A stretch of DNA of 64,000 nucleotides, taken from the NCBI RefSeq assembly GCF_013141915.1, contig NZ_SROX01000020.1, forward strand, positions 62,001 through 126,000, written 5' to 3'. The notes under the pieces are model-generated. The model saw only the letters and a program-made list of their open reading frames with translations. It ran no database searches and had not been told where the DNA came from. Shown here one piece after another: positions 20,055-28,922 of the stretch. Positions within the stretch are counted from its first letter, which is position 1. The number at the start of each line of letters is the position of its first letter. The DNA is from Cupriavidus necator. Its GTDB lineage: Bacteria > Pseudomonadota > Gammaproteobacteria > Burkholderiales > Burkholderiaceae. The translations under genes were made by a program, and so were the position numbers.

Positions 20055-20747
20055 TCAGTGACGCTTGTACTGGGTGGCGCCGAACAGCACTTCGCGCGCC
20101 TTGTCGTCCTGCAGCGCCTTGCGCGCGCTGGCCAGCACCTCCACGCCGCGCTTGACCGCGGGGCGCTCGGCGATCCCGTTGAACCAGCGTTTCAGGTGGG
20201 GGTAGTCGTCCAGCTCGACGCCCTGGTTCTGCCAGCTGCGTAGCCAGGGGAAGGTGGCGATGTCGGCGATGGTGTACTGGTCGCCGGCCAGCCATTCATG
20301 CTTCGACAACTGCGTGTCGATCACGCCGTACAGGCGCCTGGCTTCATTGGTGTAGCGGTTGACCGCGTACTCGATCTTTTCGGGCGCATAAATGCGGAAG
20401 TGATGCGCCTGGCCCAGCATCGGGCCCACGCCGCCCATCTGGAACATCAGCCACTGCAGTGCCTCGTACTTGCCGCGCACGTCCTCGGGCAGGAACTTGC
20501 CGGTCTTGCCGGCCAGGTAGAGCAGGATCGCGCCCGATTCGAACAGCGCGATCGGCTTGCCGTCGGGACCGTCCGGGTCGACGATGGCGGGAATCTTGTT
20601 GTTGGGGCTGATCTTCAGGAAGTCCTCGCCGAACTGGTCGCCGGCGCCGATATTGATCGGGTGGACCTGGTACTCCAGTCCGCACTCCTCAAGCATGATG
20701 TGGACTTTGTGGCCATTGGGCGTAGCCCAGCTGTAGACGTCGATCAT
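20055..20747 (-). CDS. Glutathione S-transferase family protein, YfcG/YghU-like
   Basis: Cytoplasmic GST-fold protein (230 aa). It has an N-terminal thioredoxin-like domain (MIDVYSWATPNGHKVHIMLE, cis-Pro in NNKIPAIVDPDG, glutathione-binding ALFESGAILLYLA) and a C-terminal helical domain (QYTIADIATFPWLRSW). The TPNGHK active-site stretch is typical of the E. coli YfcG/YghU (Nu-class) disulfide-bond oxidoreductases rather than classic transferases. The start follows AGGAG; 16 additional upstream codons are possible but unsupported. Confidence 0.88.
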   Translation of the reverse strand: MIDVYSWATPNGHKVHIMLEECGLEYQVHPINIGAGDQFGEDFLKISPNNKIPAIVDPDGPDGKPIALFESGAILLYLAGKTGKFLPEDVRGKYEALQWLMFQMGGVGPMLGQAHHFRIYAPEKIEYAVNRYTNEARRLYGVIDTQLSKHEWLAGDQYTIADIATFPWLRSWQNQGVELDDYPHLKRWFNGIAERPAVKRGVEVLASARKALQDDKAREVLFGATQYKRH

Positions 20748-20832
20748 TGCAAAAGATCTCCTGGCTTCATTCGTGGGAGCGGCCACATCAACCACTGACG
20801 TGGCGAACCGCGCGATTTAAGCACAGAAGAAA

Positions 20833-20859
20833 AAAACGCGCAGCCAGGCTGCGCGTTTT
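20833..20859 (-). terminator. Terminator of the acyl-CoA dehydrogenase gene
   Basis: A 13-bp perfect inverted repeat (AAAACGCGCAGCC / GGCTGCGCGTTTT) around a single A, followed on the - strand by TTTTTTCTTC. It lies 44 bases beyond the stop of the dehydrogenase. Confidence 0.88.
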
Positions 20860-20902
20860 CCACACTGCCGGCAGGGGCGGGCCCGCCGGCGCGTCCGGGC
20901 GG

Positions 20903-22165
20903 TCAGAAGCCGCGTGCCACCGGCATCCGGATGGTGTCCGGGTTGACGTTCATGTGCTTGGCCAGCTCCAGCTTGGCAATGGCGTTGCGGTGCACCTCGT
21001 CCGGGCCGTCGGCAAGGCGCAGGGTGCGCTGATGCGCCCACCAGTTGGCCAGCGGGAAATCGCTGGACACGCCGGCGGCGCCATGGACCTGGATGGCCCA
21101 GTCGATCACCTTGAGTGCCACGTTGGGGGCCACCACCTTGATCATCGCGATCTCGGCCTTGGCCACCTTGTTGCCAACCGTATCCATCATGTACGCAGCC
21201 TTGAGCGTCAGCAGGCGCGCCATCTCGATCTCGCAGCGGGCTTCGGCGATGCGCTCCTGCGTCACGCCCTGGCTCGACACCGGCTTGCCGAACGCCACGC
21301 GCGACAGCGCGCGCTTGCACAGCAGTTCCAGCGCGCGCTCGGCCACGCCGATGCTGCGCATGCAGTGGTGGATGCGGCCCGGCCCGAGGCGGCCCTGCGC
21401 AATCTCGAAGCCGCGGCCTTCGCCCAGCAGGATGTTGGTGACCGGCACGCGCACGTTCTTCAGCTCGATTTCCATATGGCCGTGCGGCGCGTCGTCGTAA
21501 CCGAACACCGGCAGGAAACGCTTGATGGTGATGCCCGCGGTATCGGCCGGCACCACGACCATCGACTGCTGCTCATGGCGGCCGGCGTCGGGATTGGTCT
21601 TGCCCATCACGATGTAGACCTTGCAGCGCGGGTCGCCGGCACCCGACGACCACCACTTGGTGCCGTTGATCACGTAGTGGTCGCCATCGCGCTCGATGCG
21701 GCATTCGATATTGGTCGCGTCCGACGAGGCCACCGCGGGCTCGGTCATCAGGAAGGCCGAGCGGATCTCGCCGGCCAGCAGCGGCTCAAGCCACTTGTCC
21801 TTTAGTTCCTCGGAGGCGTAGCGCTCCAGCGTCTCCATGTTGCCGGTGTCGGGGGCCGCGCAGTTGAACACCTCGGCCGACCAGGGCACCCGGCCCATGA
21901 TCTCGCACAGCGTGGCGTATTCCAGGTTCGACAGACCCTGCGGGGCGCGCGGCGAGCGCGGCAGGAACAGGTTCCACAGGCCGGCAGCGCGGGCCAGCGG
22001 CTTCAGTTCCTCGATCACCTTGGTCGGGATCCACGCGTTGCCGGCGCGGCGGTTCGCGTCGATCTCTTCGGCGAAGCGCTTTTCGTTCGGATAGATGTGC
22101 TGGTCGAAGAAGGCCAGCAGCTTGGCCTGCATTTCCTTGACCTTCGGGCTGTACTCGAAATCCAT
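20903..22165 (-). CDS. Acyl-CoA dehydrogenase, ACAD10/ACAD11-like
   Basis: FAD-dependent acyl-CoA dehydrogenase (420 aa). Family motifs are [17 protein letters not shown] (flavin binding), [17 protein letters not shown] and [19 protein letters not shown]. The C terminus has FGAAG-like [14 protein letters not shown] and [16 protein letters not shown]. From memory of the family these segments match the dehydrogenase domain of animal ACAD10/ACAD11 better than short- or medium-chain enzymes. The matching kinase half is a separate gene at 27792. It is divergent from a LysR gene that probably regulates it. Confidence 0.92.
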   Translation of the reverse strand: MDFEYSPKVKEMQAKLLAFFDQHIYPNEKRFAEEIDANRRAGNAWIPTKVIEELKPLARAAGLWNLFLPRSPRAPQGLSNLEYATLCEIMGRVPWSAEVFNCAAPDTGNMETLERYASEELKDKWLEPLLAGEIRSAFLMTEPAVASSDATNIECRIERDGDHYVINGTKWWSSGAGDPRCKVYIVMGKTNPDAGRHEQQSMVVVPADTAGITIKRFLPVFGYDDAPHGHMEIELKNVRVPVTNILLGEGRGFEIAQGRLGPGRIHHCMRSIGVAERALELLCKRALSRVAFGKPVSSQGVTQERIAEARCEIEMARLLTLKAAYMMDTVGNKVAKAEIAMIKVVAPNVALKVIDWAIQVHGAAGVSSDFPLANWWAHQRTLRLADGPDEVHRNAIAKLELAKHMNVNPDTIRMPVARGF

Positions 22166-22279
22166 GTGGTCTCCTCGCTACGGGATCAGTGGGCGCCGGC
22201 ATTGCATCGGCGCCGAAAGGCTTCATCGCAGAATTGGGACTGGGCCGATGCAATGCACTCTATCTTAAAGACGTTAATT

Positions 22280-22296
22280 AGAAAAATGAATTTTCT
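22280..22296. promoter_or_regulatory. AT-rich inverted repeat in the dehydrogenase/LysR intergenic region
   Basis: AGAAAA-ATGAA-TTTTCT lies in the 178-base divergent gap, within a markedly AT-rich stretch, and a TTGACA hexamer follows at 22301. It is a candidate LysR operator or promoter region. No well-spaced -10 box goes with the TTGACA. Confidence 0.4.
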
Positions 22297-22343
22297 GGAT
22301 TTGACAGTATCAATTCCCTGCATTCCGTGCCAGAATCACCGGC

Positions 22344-23282
22344 ATGCAGCTCGCCCGCATCGACCTCAACCTCTTCGTCGTGTTCGACGCCATCTACAGC
22401 GAAGGCAGTATCACCGCGGCCGCGCGCCAGCTCAACCTGACGCAGCCGGCGGTCAGCCACGCGCTGGGCCGACTGCGCACGCTGTTCGACGATCCGCTGT
22501 TCGAGCGCCGTGGGCAGGGCATGGCGCCCACGCCGCTGGCCCGTTCGCTGGCGGCCGAGGTGCGCAGCGCGCTGCAGTCGTTCGCGCGCACGCTGCAGGA
22601 TACGCCGCACTTCGACCCCACCAACACCGTGCGCCGCTTTACCATCGGCATGCGCGACGCGCTCGAGTCGACGCTGTTGCCGCCGCTGATGAGCCGCGTC
22701 ACGGCGATGGCGCCGCAGGTGGAGATCGCCGCAATCCGCTTCGACCGGCGCGAGATGGAATCGGAGCTGCTGGCTGGCACGCTCGACGCCGCGCTCGACA
22801 TCCTGCTGCCGGTGTCGCCCGCGATCCATCACGCGCCGTTCATGGCCGACCCGATGGTGGTGCTGGCGCGGCGTGATCATCCGCTGGTGAAGAAGGAGCT
22901 GACGCTGGAGCGCTACCTGGCGGCCGAGCACGTGCATGTGTCGTCGCGCCGGCGCGGGGCCGGACTGGAAGACCAGGCGCTGCACCGCATGGGCCTGACG
23001 CGCCGGGTGCGGCTGCGCTGCCAGCATTACGCCGCGGCGTGCCGCGTGGTCAGCTGCACGGACCTGCTCGCCACGCTGCCGCTGCGCTATGCGCGCATCG
23101 CCAATGAACCGTATGCCAACCGGCTGCTGTCGCTGCCGTTCAAGGTGCCGTCGCTCGAGCTGCACCTGTACTGGCACGCGGGCGGCGAGAATGACGGCGC
23201 CAACCGCTGGCTGCGCGAGCAGCTGATGGCGGTGATGGCCTCGCTCGGCAGCGGCATGGCCGACGTGGCGGCGGCGGGCTGA
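22344..23282 (+). CDS. LysR-family transcriptional regulator
   Basis: LysR-type activator/repressor (312 aa). It starts MQLARIDLNLFVVFDAIYSE with the winged HTH GSITAAARQLNLTQPAVSHALG, then RLRTLFDDPLFERRGQGMAPT. A periplasmic-binding-like effector domain fills residues about 90-295. The DLNLFVVFDAI opening is that of the NodD/NahR/PcpR-like subgroup. It is divergent from the acyl-CoA dehydrogenase, the usual layout for a LysR gene and its target; the effector is likely an acyl-CoA or carboxylic acid. Confidence 0.9.
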   Translation: MQLARIDLNLFVVFDAIYSEGSITAAARQLNLTQPAVSHALGRLRTLFDDPLFERRGQGMAPTPLARSLAAEVRSALQSFARTLQDTPHFDPTNTVRRFTIGMRDALESTLLPPLMSRVTAMAPQVEIAAIRFDRREMESELLAGTLDAALDILLPVSPAIHHAPFMADPMVVLARRDHPLVKKELTLERYLAAEHVHVSSRRRGAGLEDQALHRMGLTRRVRLRCQHYAAACRVVSCTDLLATLPLRYARIANEPYANRLLSLPFKVPSLELHLYWHAGGENDGANRWLREQLMAVMASLGSGMADVAAAG

Positions 23283-23574
23283 CGAGGCCCCGCCGTACCT
23301 TGGCGCAAGGCCAAGTCGCCGCGGGTGCGGCGCGCGCGGGTCACACGTAAGCAATTGTTCGCGGGCTAGACCGTCGCGGTCCCGCCCCATACCATCTTGC
23401 GGCCTTTCTGCCCCGGTGCAGCCACAGCGAGCCCGTCCTCTGCACGGCGCCCGCGAGGTTTTGCCGCGCCGGTTGTCCGCTGCCGCGAAACCCCGTGGCA
23501 GACCAGTTCGCCGAACTCCACCACGACGCTTCAGACCGATGATTGGGAAACGCTTGCCAGCCGATTGCCATGCC

Positions 23575-24696
23575 ATGCCGTCGCGCCGCGCGCGGCACAC
23601 CACGCTGGCCCTGACCACGCTCTGTACCGCCGCGGTGCTGGCCCTGGCCGCCTGCGGCGGCGGCGATGGCGGCGACGGTGGCGCGCCCGCTGGCGGCCAG
23701 AGCGGAGCCACGTCTGCGTCCCCGACATCCCCCACCGGTTCTACGCTCACCACGGCGGGGGCCTGCTATACCGTCAGCGGTCCGGTGCCTGCCGCCGCAT
23801 CGGGCAGCGGCGTCTCGCTGCTGCCGGCGCGCGGCAGCGCGGTCAGCGACTATCGCGTGCTGGACGAGCCGCGCACCGCGGGCCTGTGCTATGCCAACTA
23901 TCGTCGCGAGCAGGCGGGCCTGCCGCCGCTGGCCCCGCGCGACCCGCTCAACGCTGCCGCACAGGCCCACACGGACTATATGCTGGCCAACGCCACGTTG
24001 ACGCACGATGAGAGCAGCGCCAATCCGGGCTACACCGGCGCCACCGCCGATGAGCGCATCCAGGCCGCCTATCCTACCGACGCCACCGCCGAAGTGGTGG
24101 CCGGCGCCAACCGCTGGACCTCGCTGGCCAATGCGCAGCTGTCGATGTCGCCCAAGGATGCACTGGTGTCGGACCTGGTGGATGCGCCGTTCCACCGCGC
24201 CGCGCTGCTGGGCAGCTATGGCTCGGCCGGCAGCGGCTTTGCCGAGCGCGTCGGCGCCAACGGCAGCGGCACTTCAGCCAGCTACTACCAGACCGTCGAC
24301 CTCGCCGACCCGATCAAGGGTGGCAGCGACAACCAGATGGTGGCCTATCCGTTCGACGGCCAGAACGACGTGCCGGTCAACTGGGTCAACACGGAAAGCC
24401 CCAATCCGGCACCGGGCTATGAAAGCCACACCATGGGCTACCCGGTATCGCTACAGGCGATCAATACCTCGCTGCAGTTCGATGCCGACAACTTCGTCAT
24501 TACTGATGCGCAAGGCAACAACGTCGACTGCATCAAGGTCGACAGCCGCTCCTCGGGCCTGAGCAGCGCGGCGCACGGCCTGGCGTTGTGCACGCCGGTA
24601 GCGCCACTGGCGAGCCAGCAGCGCTATACCGTGCGGGTGACGGGCCGGCTTGGGGCGCAGCCGGTGGACCTGAGCTGGTCGTTCACCACGCGCTGA
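23575..24696 (+). CDS. CAP (SCP-like) domain lipoprotein
   Basis: Exported lipoprotein (373 aa). The chosen start gives a basic n-region and lipobox LAAC, then a Gly/Ala/Ser/Thr linker. The CAP/SCP1 domain spans about residues 85-230: ANYRREQAGLPPLAPRDPLN, AAQAHTDYMLAN, LTHDESSANPGYTG and the late DLVDAPFHRAALLG. The C-terminal 110 residues look like a bacterial Ig-like domain (YTVRVTGRLGAQPVDLSWSF). ATG at 23539 is an alternative start; neither has a good ribosome site. Function unknown. The 291 bases before it hold no gene I can support. Confidence 0.82.
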   Translation: MPSRRARHTTLALTTLCTAAVLALAACGGGDGGDGGAPAGGQSGATSASPTSPTGSTLTTAGACYTVSGPVPAAASGSGVSLLPARGSAVSDYRVLDEPRTAGLCYANYRREQAGLPPLAPRDPLNAAAQAHTDYMLANATLTHDESSANPGYTGATADERIQAAYPTDATAEVVAGANRWTSLANAQLSMSPKDALVSDLVDAPFHRAALLGSYGSAGSGFAERVGANGSGTSASYYQTVDLADPIKGGSDNQMVAYPFDGQNDVPVNWVNTESPNPAPGYESHTMGYPVSLQAINTSLQFDADNFVITDAQGNNVDCIKVDSRSSGLSSAAHGLALCTPVAPLASQQRYTVRVTGRLGAQPVDLSWSFTTR

Positions 24697-24951
24697 CCCT
24701 TGCGCCAGCGCCTGCGGCGCCGCTGCGCGGGGTTGCATGCTGTTCTCCTAAGTGAAGTGGCCGCGGGCAGGTGGCCGGCACGACGGCCTGTCGATGAAAC
24801 CGGCCACCCCCAGCCGGCGCGGTTGAGGCGGGCGAAATATACTTTTCTCGCCGCCCGGTGCCAGGCCGGATAGGGCGAATGCCAGACTTTCGCCTCCCGG
24901 GATGCCCGGATCGCCACTACAATCGTTTGATCCTTTTCCCGGAGATACCGC

Positions 24952-26832
24952 ATGGCTCACCCTGACCTCACTTCGATGGCATGGCGCGGCGCGCTGGCGC
25001 TGGCCCTGTCTGCGCTGCTCGGTGCCTGTGGTACCCCGGGCGCAGGCACGGCCACGCCGGCCGCTGCCGCTGCGCCCGCGGCTGCGACCCCGCCCGCGGC
25101 GATGCCGCCTGCGCCGGAAGTGGCCTCGGGCTACCGCCCCGGCATTGCCACCGTCTACGCGCAGCGCCATATGGCAGCCGCGGCCAACCCGCTCGCCACC
25201 GAGGCCGGGCGCGCCATGCTGCGCCAGGGCGGCTCGGCGATCGATGCCGCCATCGCCATGCAGGCGGTGCTGACGCTGGTCGAGCCGCAGGCCACCGGCA
25301 TTGGCGGCGGCGCGTTCATCATGTACTGGGACGGCAAGAACGTGCAGGCCTTCGACGGCCGCGAGACCGCTCCCGCAGGCGCCACCGAAAACCTGTTCAT
25401 GCGCCCGGACGGCAAGCCGATGGCGTTCAGCGAGGCCCAGATCGGCGGGCGCTCGGTCGGCACGCCGGGCGTGATGCGCGCGCTGGAGATGGTCCACCGC
25501 AAGCACGGCCGCCTGCCCTGGGCCAGGCTGTTCCAGCCCGCCATCGACCTGGCGGAGAAAGGCTTCCCGATCTCGCAGCGGCTCTACACGCAGGTCGCGG
25601 CCGACAAGTTCCTGGCCGGTTCGCCGGAGATGGCCGCCTACTTCCTCGATGCCCAGGGCAAACCCAAGCCGGCCGGCACGGTGCTGAAGAACCCGAAGCT
25701 GGCACAGACGCTGCGCGACCTTGCGCGCCGCGGCGCCGGCGTGCTCTACGGCGGCCCGATCGCGCGCGATATCGTGGCAAAGGTGAACAGCGGCAGCAAT
25801 GCCGGCTCGCTGTCGCTGGCCGACCTGGGCAGCTACCGCGCCAAGCAGCGCGTGCCGGTGTGCACCGACTACAAGCGCTGGAAGATCTGCGGCATGCCGC
25901 CGCCGTCGTCGGGCGGCATCGCCATCGCGCAGATCCTCGGCACGCTGCAGGCGCTGGAAACCAGGAACCCCAAATACGCGCTCGCCGCGCTCAAGCCGCA
26001 GGCCGTGAACACTCCGGCGGTGCTGGAGGCCCATCCTGACGCCGTCCATGCGATTGCTGAGGCCGATCGCCTGGCTTATGCCGACCGCGGCCTGTACGTC
26101 GCCGATGCGGACTTCGTGCCGGTCGACGTCAGCGGCATGGTCAACCCGTCTTACCTCGCCGCGCGCGCCGAACTGATCGGCGAGCAAAGCATGGGCAAGG
26201 CCCAGCCGGGTACCCCGCCAGGCGCCACGGTGGCCTACGCGCCGGACCGCTCGCCGCCGCGCATTTCCACCTCGCAGATCGTCGCTGTCGACGATCGCGG
26301 CGGCGCCATCTCGATGACCACCACGATCGAGTCGTACTTCGGCTCGCATCTGATGGTGCGCGGCTTCATGCTGAACAACCAGCTGACCGATTTCTCGTTC
26401 GTGCCCAGCGAAAACGGCAAGCCGGTGGCCAACCGCGTGCAGCCGGGCAAGCGCCCGCGTTCGTCGATGGCGCCGACGCTGGTGTTCGACCGCGAGAGCG
26501 GCCAGCTGGTGGCGACGGTCGGCTCGCCGGGCGGCTCGCAGATCATCGAGTACGTATCCAAGACGCTGGTCGGCATGCTTGACTGGAACCTGGATCCGCA
26601 GGCGGCGATCGGCATGGGCAACTTCGGCAGCCGCAACGGCCCCACCGAAGTGGAGCAGGGCCTGGTGTCGCCCGGCCTGGTGCAGGCGCTGCAGCAGCGT
26701 GGCCACCAGGTGGCGGCGATCGAGATGACTAGCGGCACGCAGGCTATCGTGCGCCGCCAGGGACCGGACGGGAAGACGGTGTGGGCCGGCGGCGCGGATC
26801 CGCGGCGTGAGGGGGTGGCGCTGGGGGATTGA
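24952..26832 (+). CDS. Gamma-glutamyltransferase family lipoprotein, second copy
   Basis: Ntn-hydrolase of the gamma-glutamyltransferase family (626 aa) with a lipobox LLGAC and an Ala/Pro linker. It shares blocks with the copy at 4150, such as LVEPQATGIGGGAFI, FDGRETAPAGATEN, CGMPPPSSGGIAIAQILG and MTTTIESYFGSH. The autoprocessing site differs: the usual TTHxS reads TSQIV, with Thr440 as the aligned nucleophile. It could act on a substrate other than glutathione. The start follows CCCGGAGA. Genes on both sides are unrelated. Confidence 0.9.
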   Translation: MAHPDLTSMAWRGALALALSALLGACGTPGAGTATPAAAAAPAAATPPAAMPPAPEVASGYRPGIATVYAQRHMAAAANPLATEAGRAMLRQGGSAIDAAIAMQAVLTLVEPQATGIGGGAFIMYWDGKNVQAFDGRETAPAGATENLFMRPDGKPMAFSEAQIGGRSVGTPGVMRALEMVHRKHGRLPWARLFQPAIDLAEKGFPISQRLYTQVAADKFLAGSPEMAAYFLDAQGKPKPAGTVLKNPKLAQTLRDLARRGAGVLYGGPIARDIVAKVNSGSNAGSLSLADLGSYRAKQRVPVCTDYKRWKICGMPPPSSGGIAIAQILGTLQALETRNPKYALAALKPQAVNTPAVLEAHPDAVHAIAEADRLAYADRGLYVADADFVPVDVSGMVNPSYLAARAELIGEQSMGKAQPGTPPGATVAYAPDRSPPRISTSQIVAVDDRGGAISMTTTIESYFGSHLMVRGFMLNNQLTDFSFVPSENGKPVANRVQPGKRPRSSMAPTLVFDRESGQLVATVGSPGGSQIIEYVSKTLVGMLDWNLDPQAAIGMGNFGSRNGPTEVEQGLVSPGLVQALQQRGHQVAAIEMTSGTQAIVRRQGPDGKTVWAGGADPRREGVALGD

Positions 26833-26915
26833 GTGCGCTGGCGCGCGAGGTCACCAGGACGAAAGCCTGGAATGGCGTCGGTCGGTCGTCACCGTCCGGA
26901 TCGAGCTATTCCCGG

Positions 26916-27665
26916 CTATGCGTCCATATAGCTCTGGTATTCGTACCGCGCGCCGAGAACTCGGGCAATCTCTGTCAGCGCGGCAGCGATGGCCTGGGAG
27001 CGCGAGTCTGAACGGCTGAGCAACAGTTCGAATCGGCTCGACCGATAGAGTTCGGCGTTCGTACCCGGCGGCCGGTCCCGGGCGGCAACCTTGAACTCGA
27101 TCTCCACCTCGTAGTAGCCACTGCCCTTGGCCGGAAGGACGTCGGTGAAATGCACTGCGCAGATCACCCAGTAGCGGAAGCGGAAACTTTCGTTGCCGAG
27201 CCGGAATCCGGACCAGGCAAGGTCCCGCGAGCGGAACACCACGAGCGCATCGTGCGCATGCGTCGTCGCATCGTGCTGATCCGCCAGTTCCATGCCGGAA
27301 ACCATTGCGGCATCGGAACCATCGCTGCCGGTCTCGACTTCAAGATATTTGTCGATCGTCGCCATCAGGTCTTCATAGAAGCGGCGGGTGGCTTCGCGCC
27401 GGCCTTCCGCCTCGTCCGTCAGCAGCAGCCGTTTGAAGCGCGCCCGCTCTCCGAGCTGGAGTGGCACTTCAGGTCGTTGGTGGGGTGTCTCTTCAGCGGG
27501 GGCAGTAGCGAGCATGCCAGTGACGCGATCCGAAACCCAGAACAGCAAGGCTGACTGCAGGGCCGGCACCACGATCAGGGTGGCCAGGCCGGCGAGGGCG
27601 CCATAGTCTGACCAGACCATCGACGCTGCGATGGCGGCAGGGAGCAAGTAGTAAAGCCAGAACAT
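26916..27665 (-). CDS. Hypothetical membrane-anchored protein
   Basis: Unrecognised protein (249 aa). Two hydrophobic helices occupy residues 1-50 (MFWLYYLLPAAIAASMVW and GLATLIVVPALQSALLFWV). They are followed by a charged soluble region with a possible coiled segment (FKRLLLTDEAEGRREATRRFYEDL) and a folded-looking C-terminal half rich in aromatic residues (FRSRDLAWSGFRLGNESF). No known motif. Codon use is less GC3-biased than neighbours, which hints at later acquisition. It stands alone between the second ggt and the convergent terminator at 27731. Confidence 0.6.
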   Translation of the reverse strand: MFWLYYLLPAAIAASMVWSDYGALAGLATLIVVPALQSALLFWVSDRVTGMLATAPAEETPHQRPEVPLQLGERARFKRLLLTDEAEGRREATRRFYEDLMATIDKYLEVETGSDGSDAAMVSGMELADQHDATTHAHDALVVFRSRDLAWSGFRLGNESFRFRYWVICAVHFTDVLPAKGSGYYEVEIEFKVAARDRPPGTNAELYRSSRFELLLSRSDSRSQAIAAALTEIARVLGARYEYQSYMDA

Positions 27666-27730
27666 CCTGCGATTTCATTGCTTCTGTGGATTCTGGCGAT
27701 TATGCCGGGCTTTGCCGCGCCGAAAAGAAA

Positions 27731-27764
27731 ACGCCCCTGCAAGCCTGCAGGCTTGCAGGGGCGT
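27731..27764 (-). terminator. Terminator of the acyl-CoA/kinase operon
   Basis: A perfect 15-bp stem (ACGCCCCTGCAAGCC / GGCTTGCAGGGGCGT) with TGCA loop, followed on the - strand by TTTCTTTTCG. It closes the operon that ends with the kinase at 27792. Confidence 0.88.
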
Positions 27765-27791
27765 AGCGATGGATCGCTCCGGCCTCAGACT

Positions 27792-28868
27792 TCAGCCCTT
27801 CGCCTTCTTCGCATACTCCCATCCCATCTCGGCCATCGGCCGCGCGCGCTTGCCCGCGTCGGTGGCCTGCGCCGACGACGCGGTGCCGTCGACCACGCGC
27901 TTCATGATGCCCTGCAGGATGCCGGCGATGCGGAACATGCTGAAGGCCAGGTAGAAGTTCCAGTCGCCGGTGATGGGGCGCCCGGTGCGCTGCTCGTACA
28001 GGCGGCGGTAGCTGGCTTCGTCGGGGATGCCAAGGGCGGCGAAATCCAGGCCGGCGATGCCGCGGAACTGGCCCGGCGCGATATGCCAGCTCATGCAGTG
28101 GTAGCTGAAGTCGGCCATCGGATGGCCCAGCGTTGACAGCTCCCAGTCCAGCACCGCCAGCACGCGCGGCTCGGTCGGATGGAACATCAGGTTGTCGAGC
28201 CGGTAGTCGCCATGCACGATCGAGGTCAGGTCGGCGTCTTGCTGCGGGATGTGCTGCGGCAGCCAGTCCATCAGCGCGTCCATCGCCGGGATCGATTCGG
28301 TCTCGGACAGCTTGTACTGCTTGGTCCAGCGCTCGATCTGGCGCTGGAAGTAGTTGCCGGGCTTGCCGTAGTCGCCCAGGCCGATGGCGTTGTAGTCCAC
28401 CGAGTGCAGCGCGGCGATGACGCGGTTCATCTCGTCATAGATGGCGCTGCGCTCGGCCGGGCTCATGCCGGGCAGCGACTGGTCCCACAGCACACGGCCG
28501 GCGACGAATTCCATGATGTAGAAGGCGCGCCCGATCACGGATTCGTCCTCGCATAGCGCATACATGCGCGCCACCGGCACATCGCTGCCGGCCAGCGCCG
28601 CCATCACGCGGTATTCGCGCTCGATCGCATGCGCCGACGGCAGCAGCTTGCTCTTGGGGCCCGGCTTGGCGCGCATCACGTAAGTCTGGCCCGGTGTGAC
28701 CAGCTTGAAGGTCGGGTTGGACTGGCCGCCCTTGAACTGCTCCACGGTCAGCGGGCCGGCGAAGCCGTCCACGTGCTGGCGCATCCAGGCTTCCAGCGCG
28801 GCGGTGTCGAAGCGCTGCTGGTCGGACACCGGGCGCGTGCCCTCGAAGTGCGATACGTTGCTCGTCAT
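27792..28868 (-). CDS. APH-type kinase, homolog of the ACAD10/ACAD11 kinase domain
   Basis: Aminoglycoside-phosphotransferase-fold kinase (358 aa). Catalytic motifs are VHGDYRLDNLMF (Brenner loop) and VLDWELSTLGHPMADF (metal-binding Asp); the nucleotide-binding lysine lies near YVMRAKPG. The stretches FKGGQSNPTFKL, LLPSAHAIEREYRVM and SLPGMSPAERSAIYDEMN mark the subgroup fused to acyl-CoA dehydrogenase in animal ACAD10/ACAD11. Family knowledge: relatives such as LvaA of Pseudomonas phosphorylate 4-hydroxyacyl-CoA. The start follows GGAGA. It is last in an acyl-CoA catabolic operon. Confidence 0.88.
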   Translation of the reverse strand: MTSNVSHFEGTRPVSDQQRFDTAALEAWMRQHVDGFAGPLTVEQFKGGQSNPTFKLVTPGQTYVMRAKPGPKSKLLPSAHAIEREYRVMAALAGSDVPVARMYALCEDESVIGRAFYIMEFVAGRVLWDQSLPGMSPAERSAIYDEMNRVIAALHSVDYNAIGLGDYGKPGNYFQRQIERWTKQYKLSETESIPAMDALMDWLPQHIPQQDADLTSIVHGDYRLDNLMFHPTEPRVLAVLDWELSTLGHPMADFSYHCMSWHIAPGQFRGIAGLDFAALGIPDEASYRRLYEQRTGRPITGDWNFYLAFSMFRIAGILQGIMKRVVDGTASSAQATDAGKRARPMAEMGWEYAKKAKG

Positions 28869-28922
28869 GCTGTCTCCGTTGGTTTTCTGTCGGGTTCGAT
28901 GAGGAATCAAGGGCCGTGAACG

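Noticed and set aside
22301-22336. TTGACA with CAGAAT as a full promoter for the LysR gene
   Set aside because: The spacer is 24 bases, too long for a sigma-70 promoter; kept only as an AT-rich region.
26263-26280. Possible inactivation of the second gamma-glutamyltransferase
   Set aside because: The nucleophile Thr440 remains and the rest of the fold is intact, so it is annotated as a functional but divergent gene.
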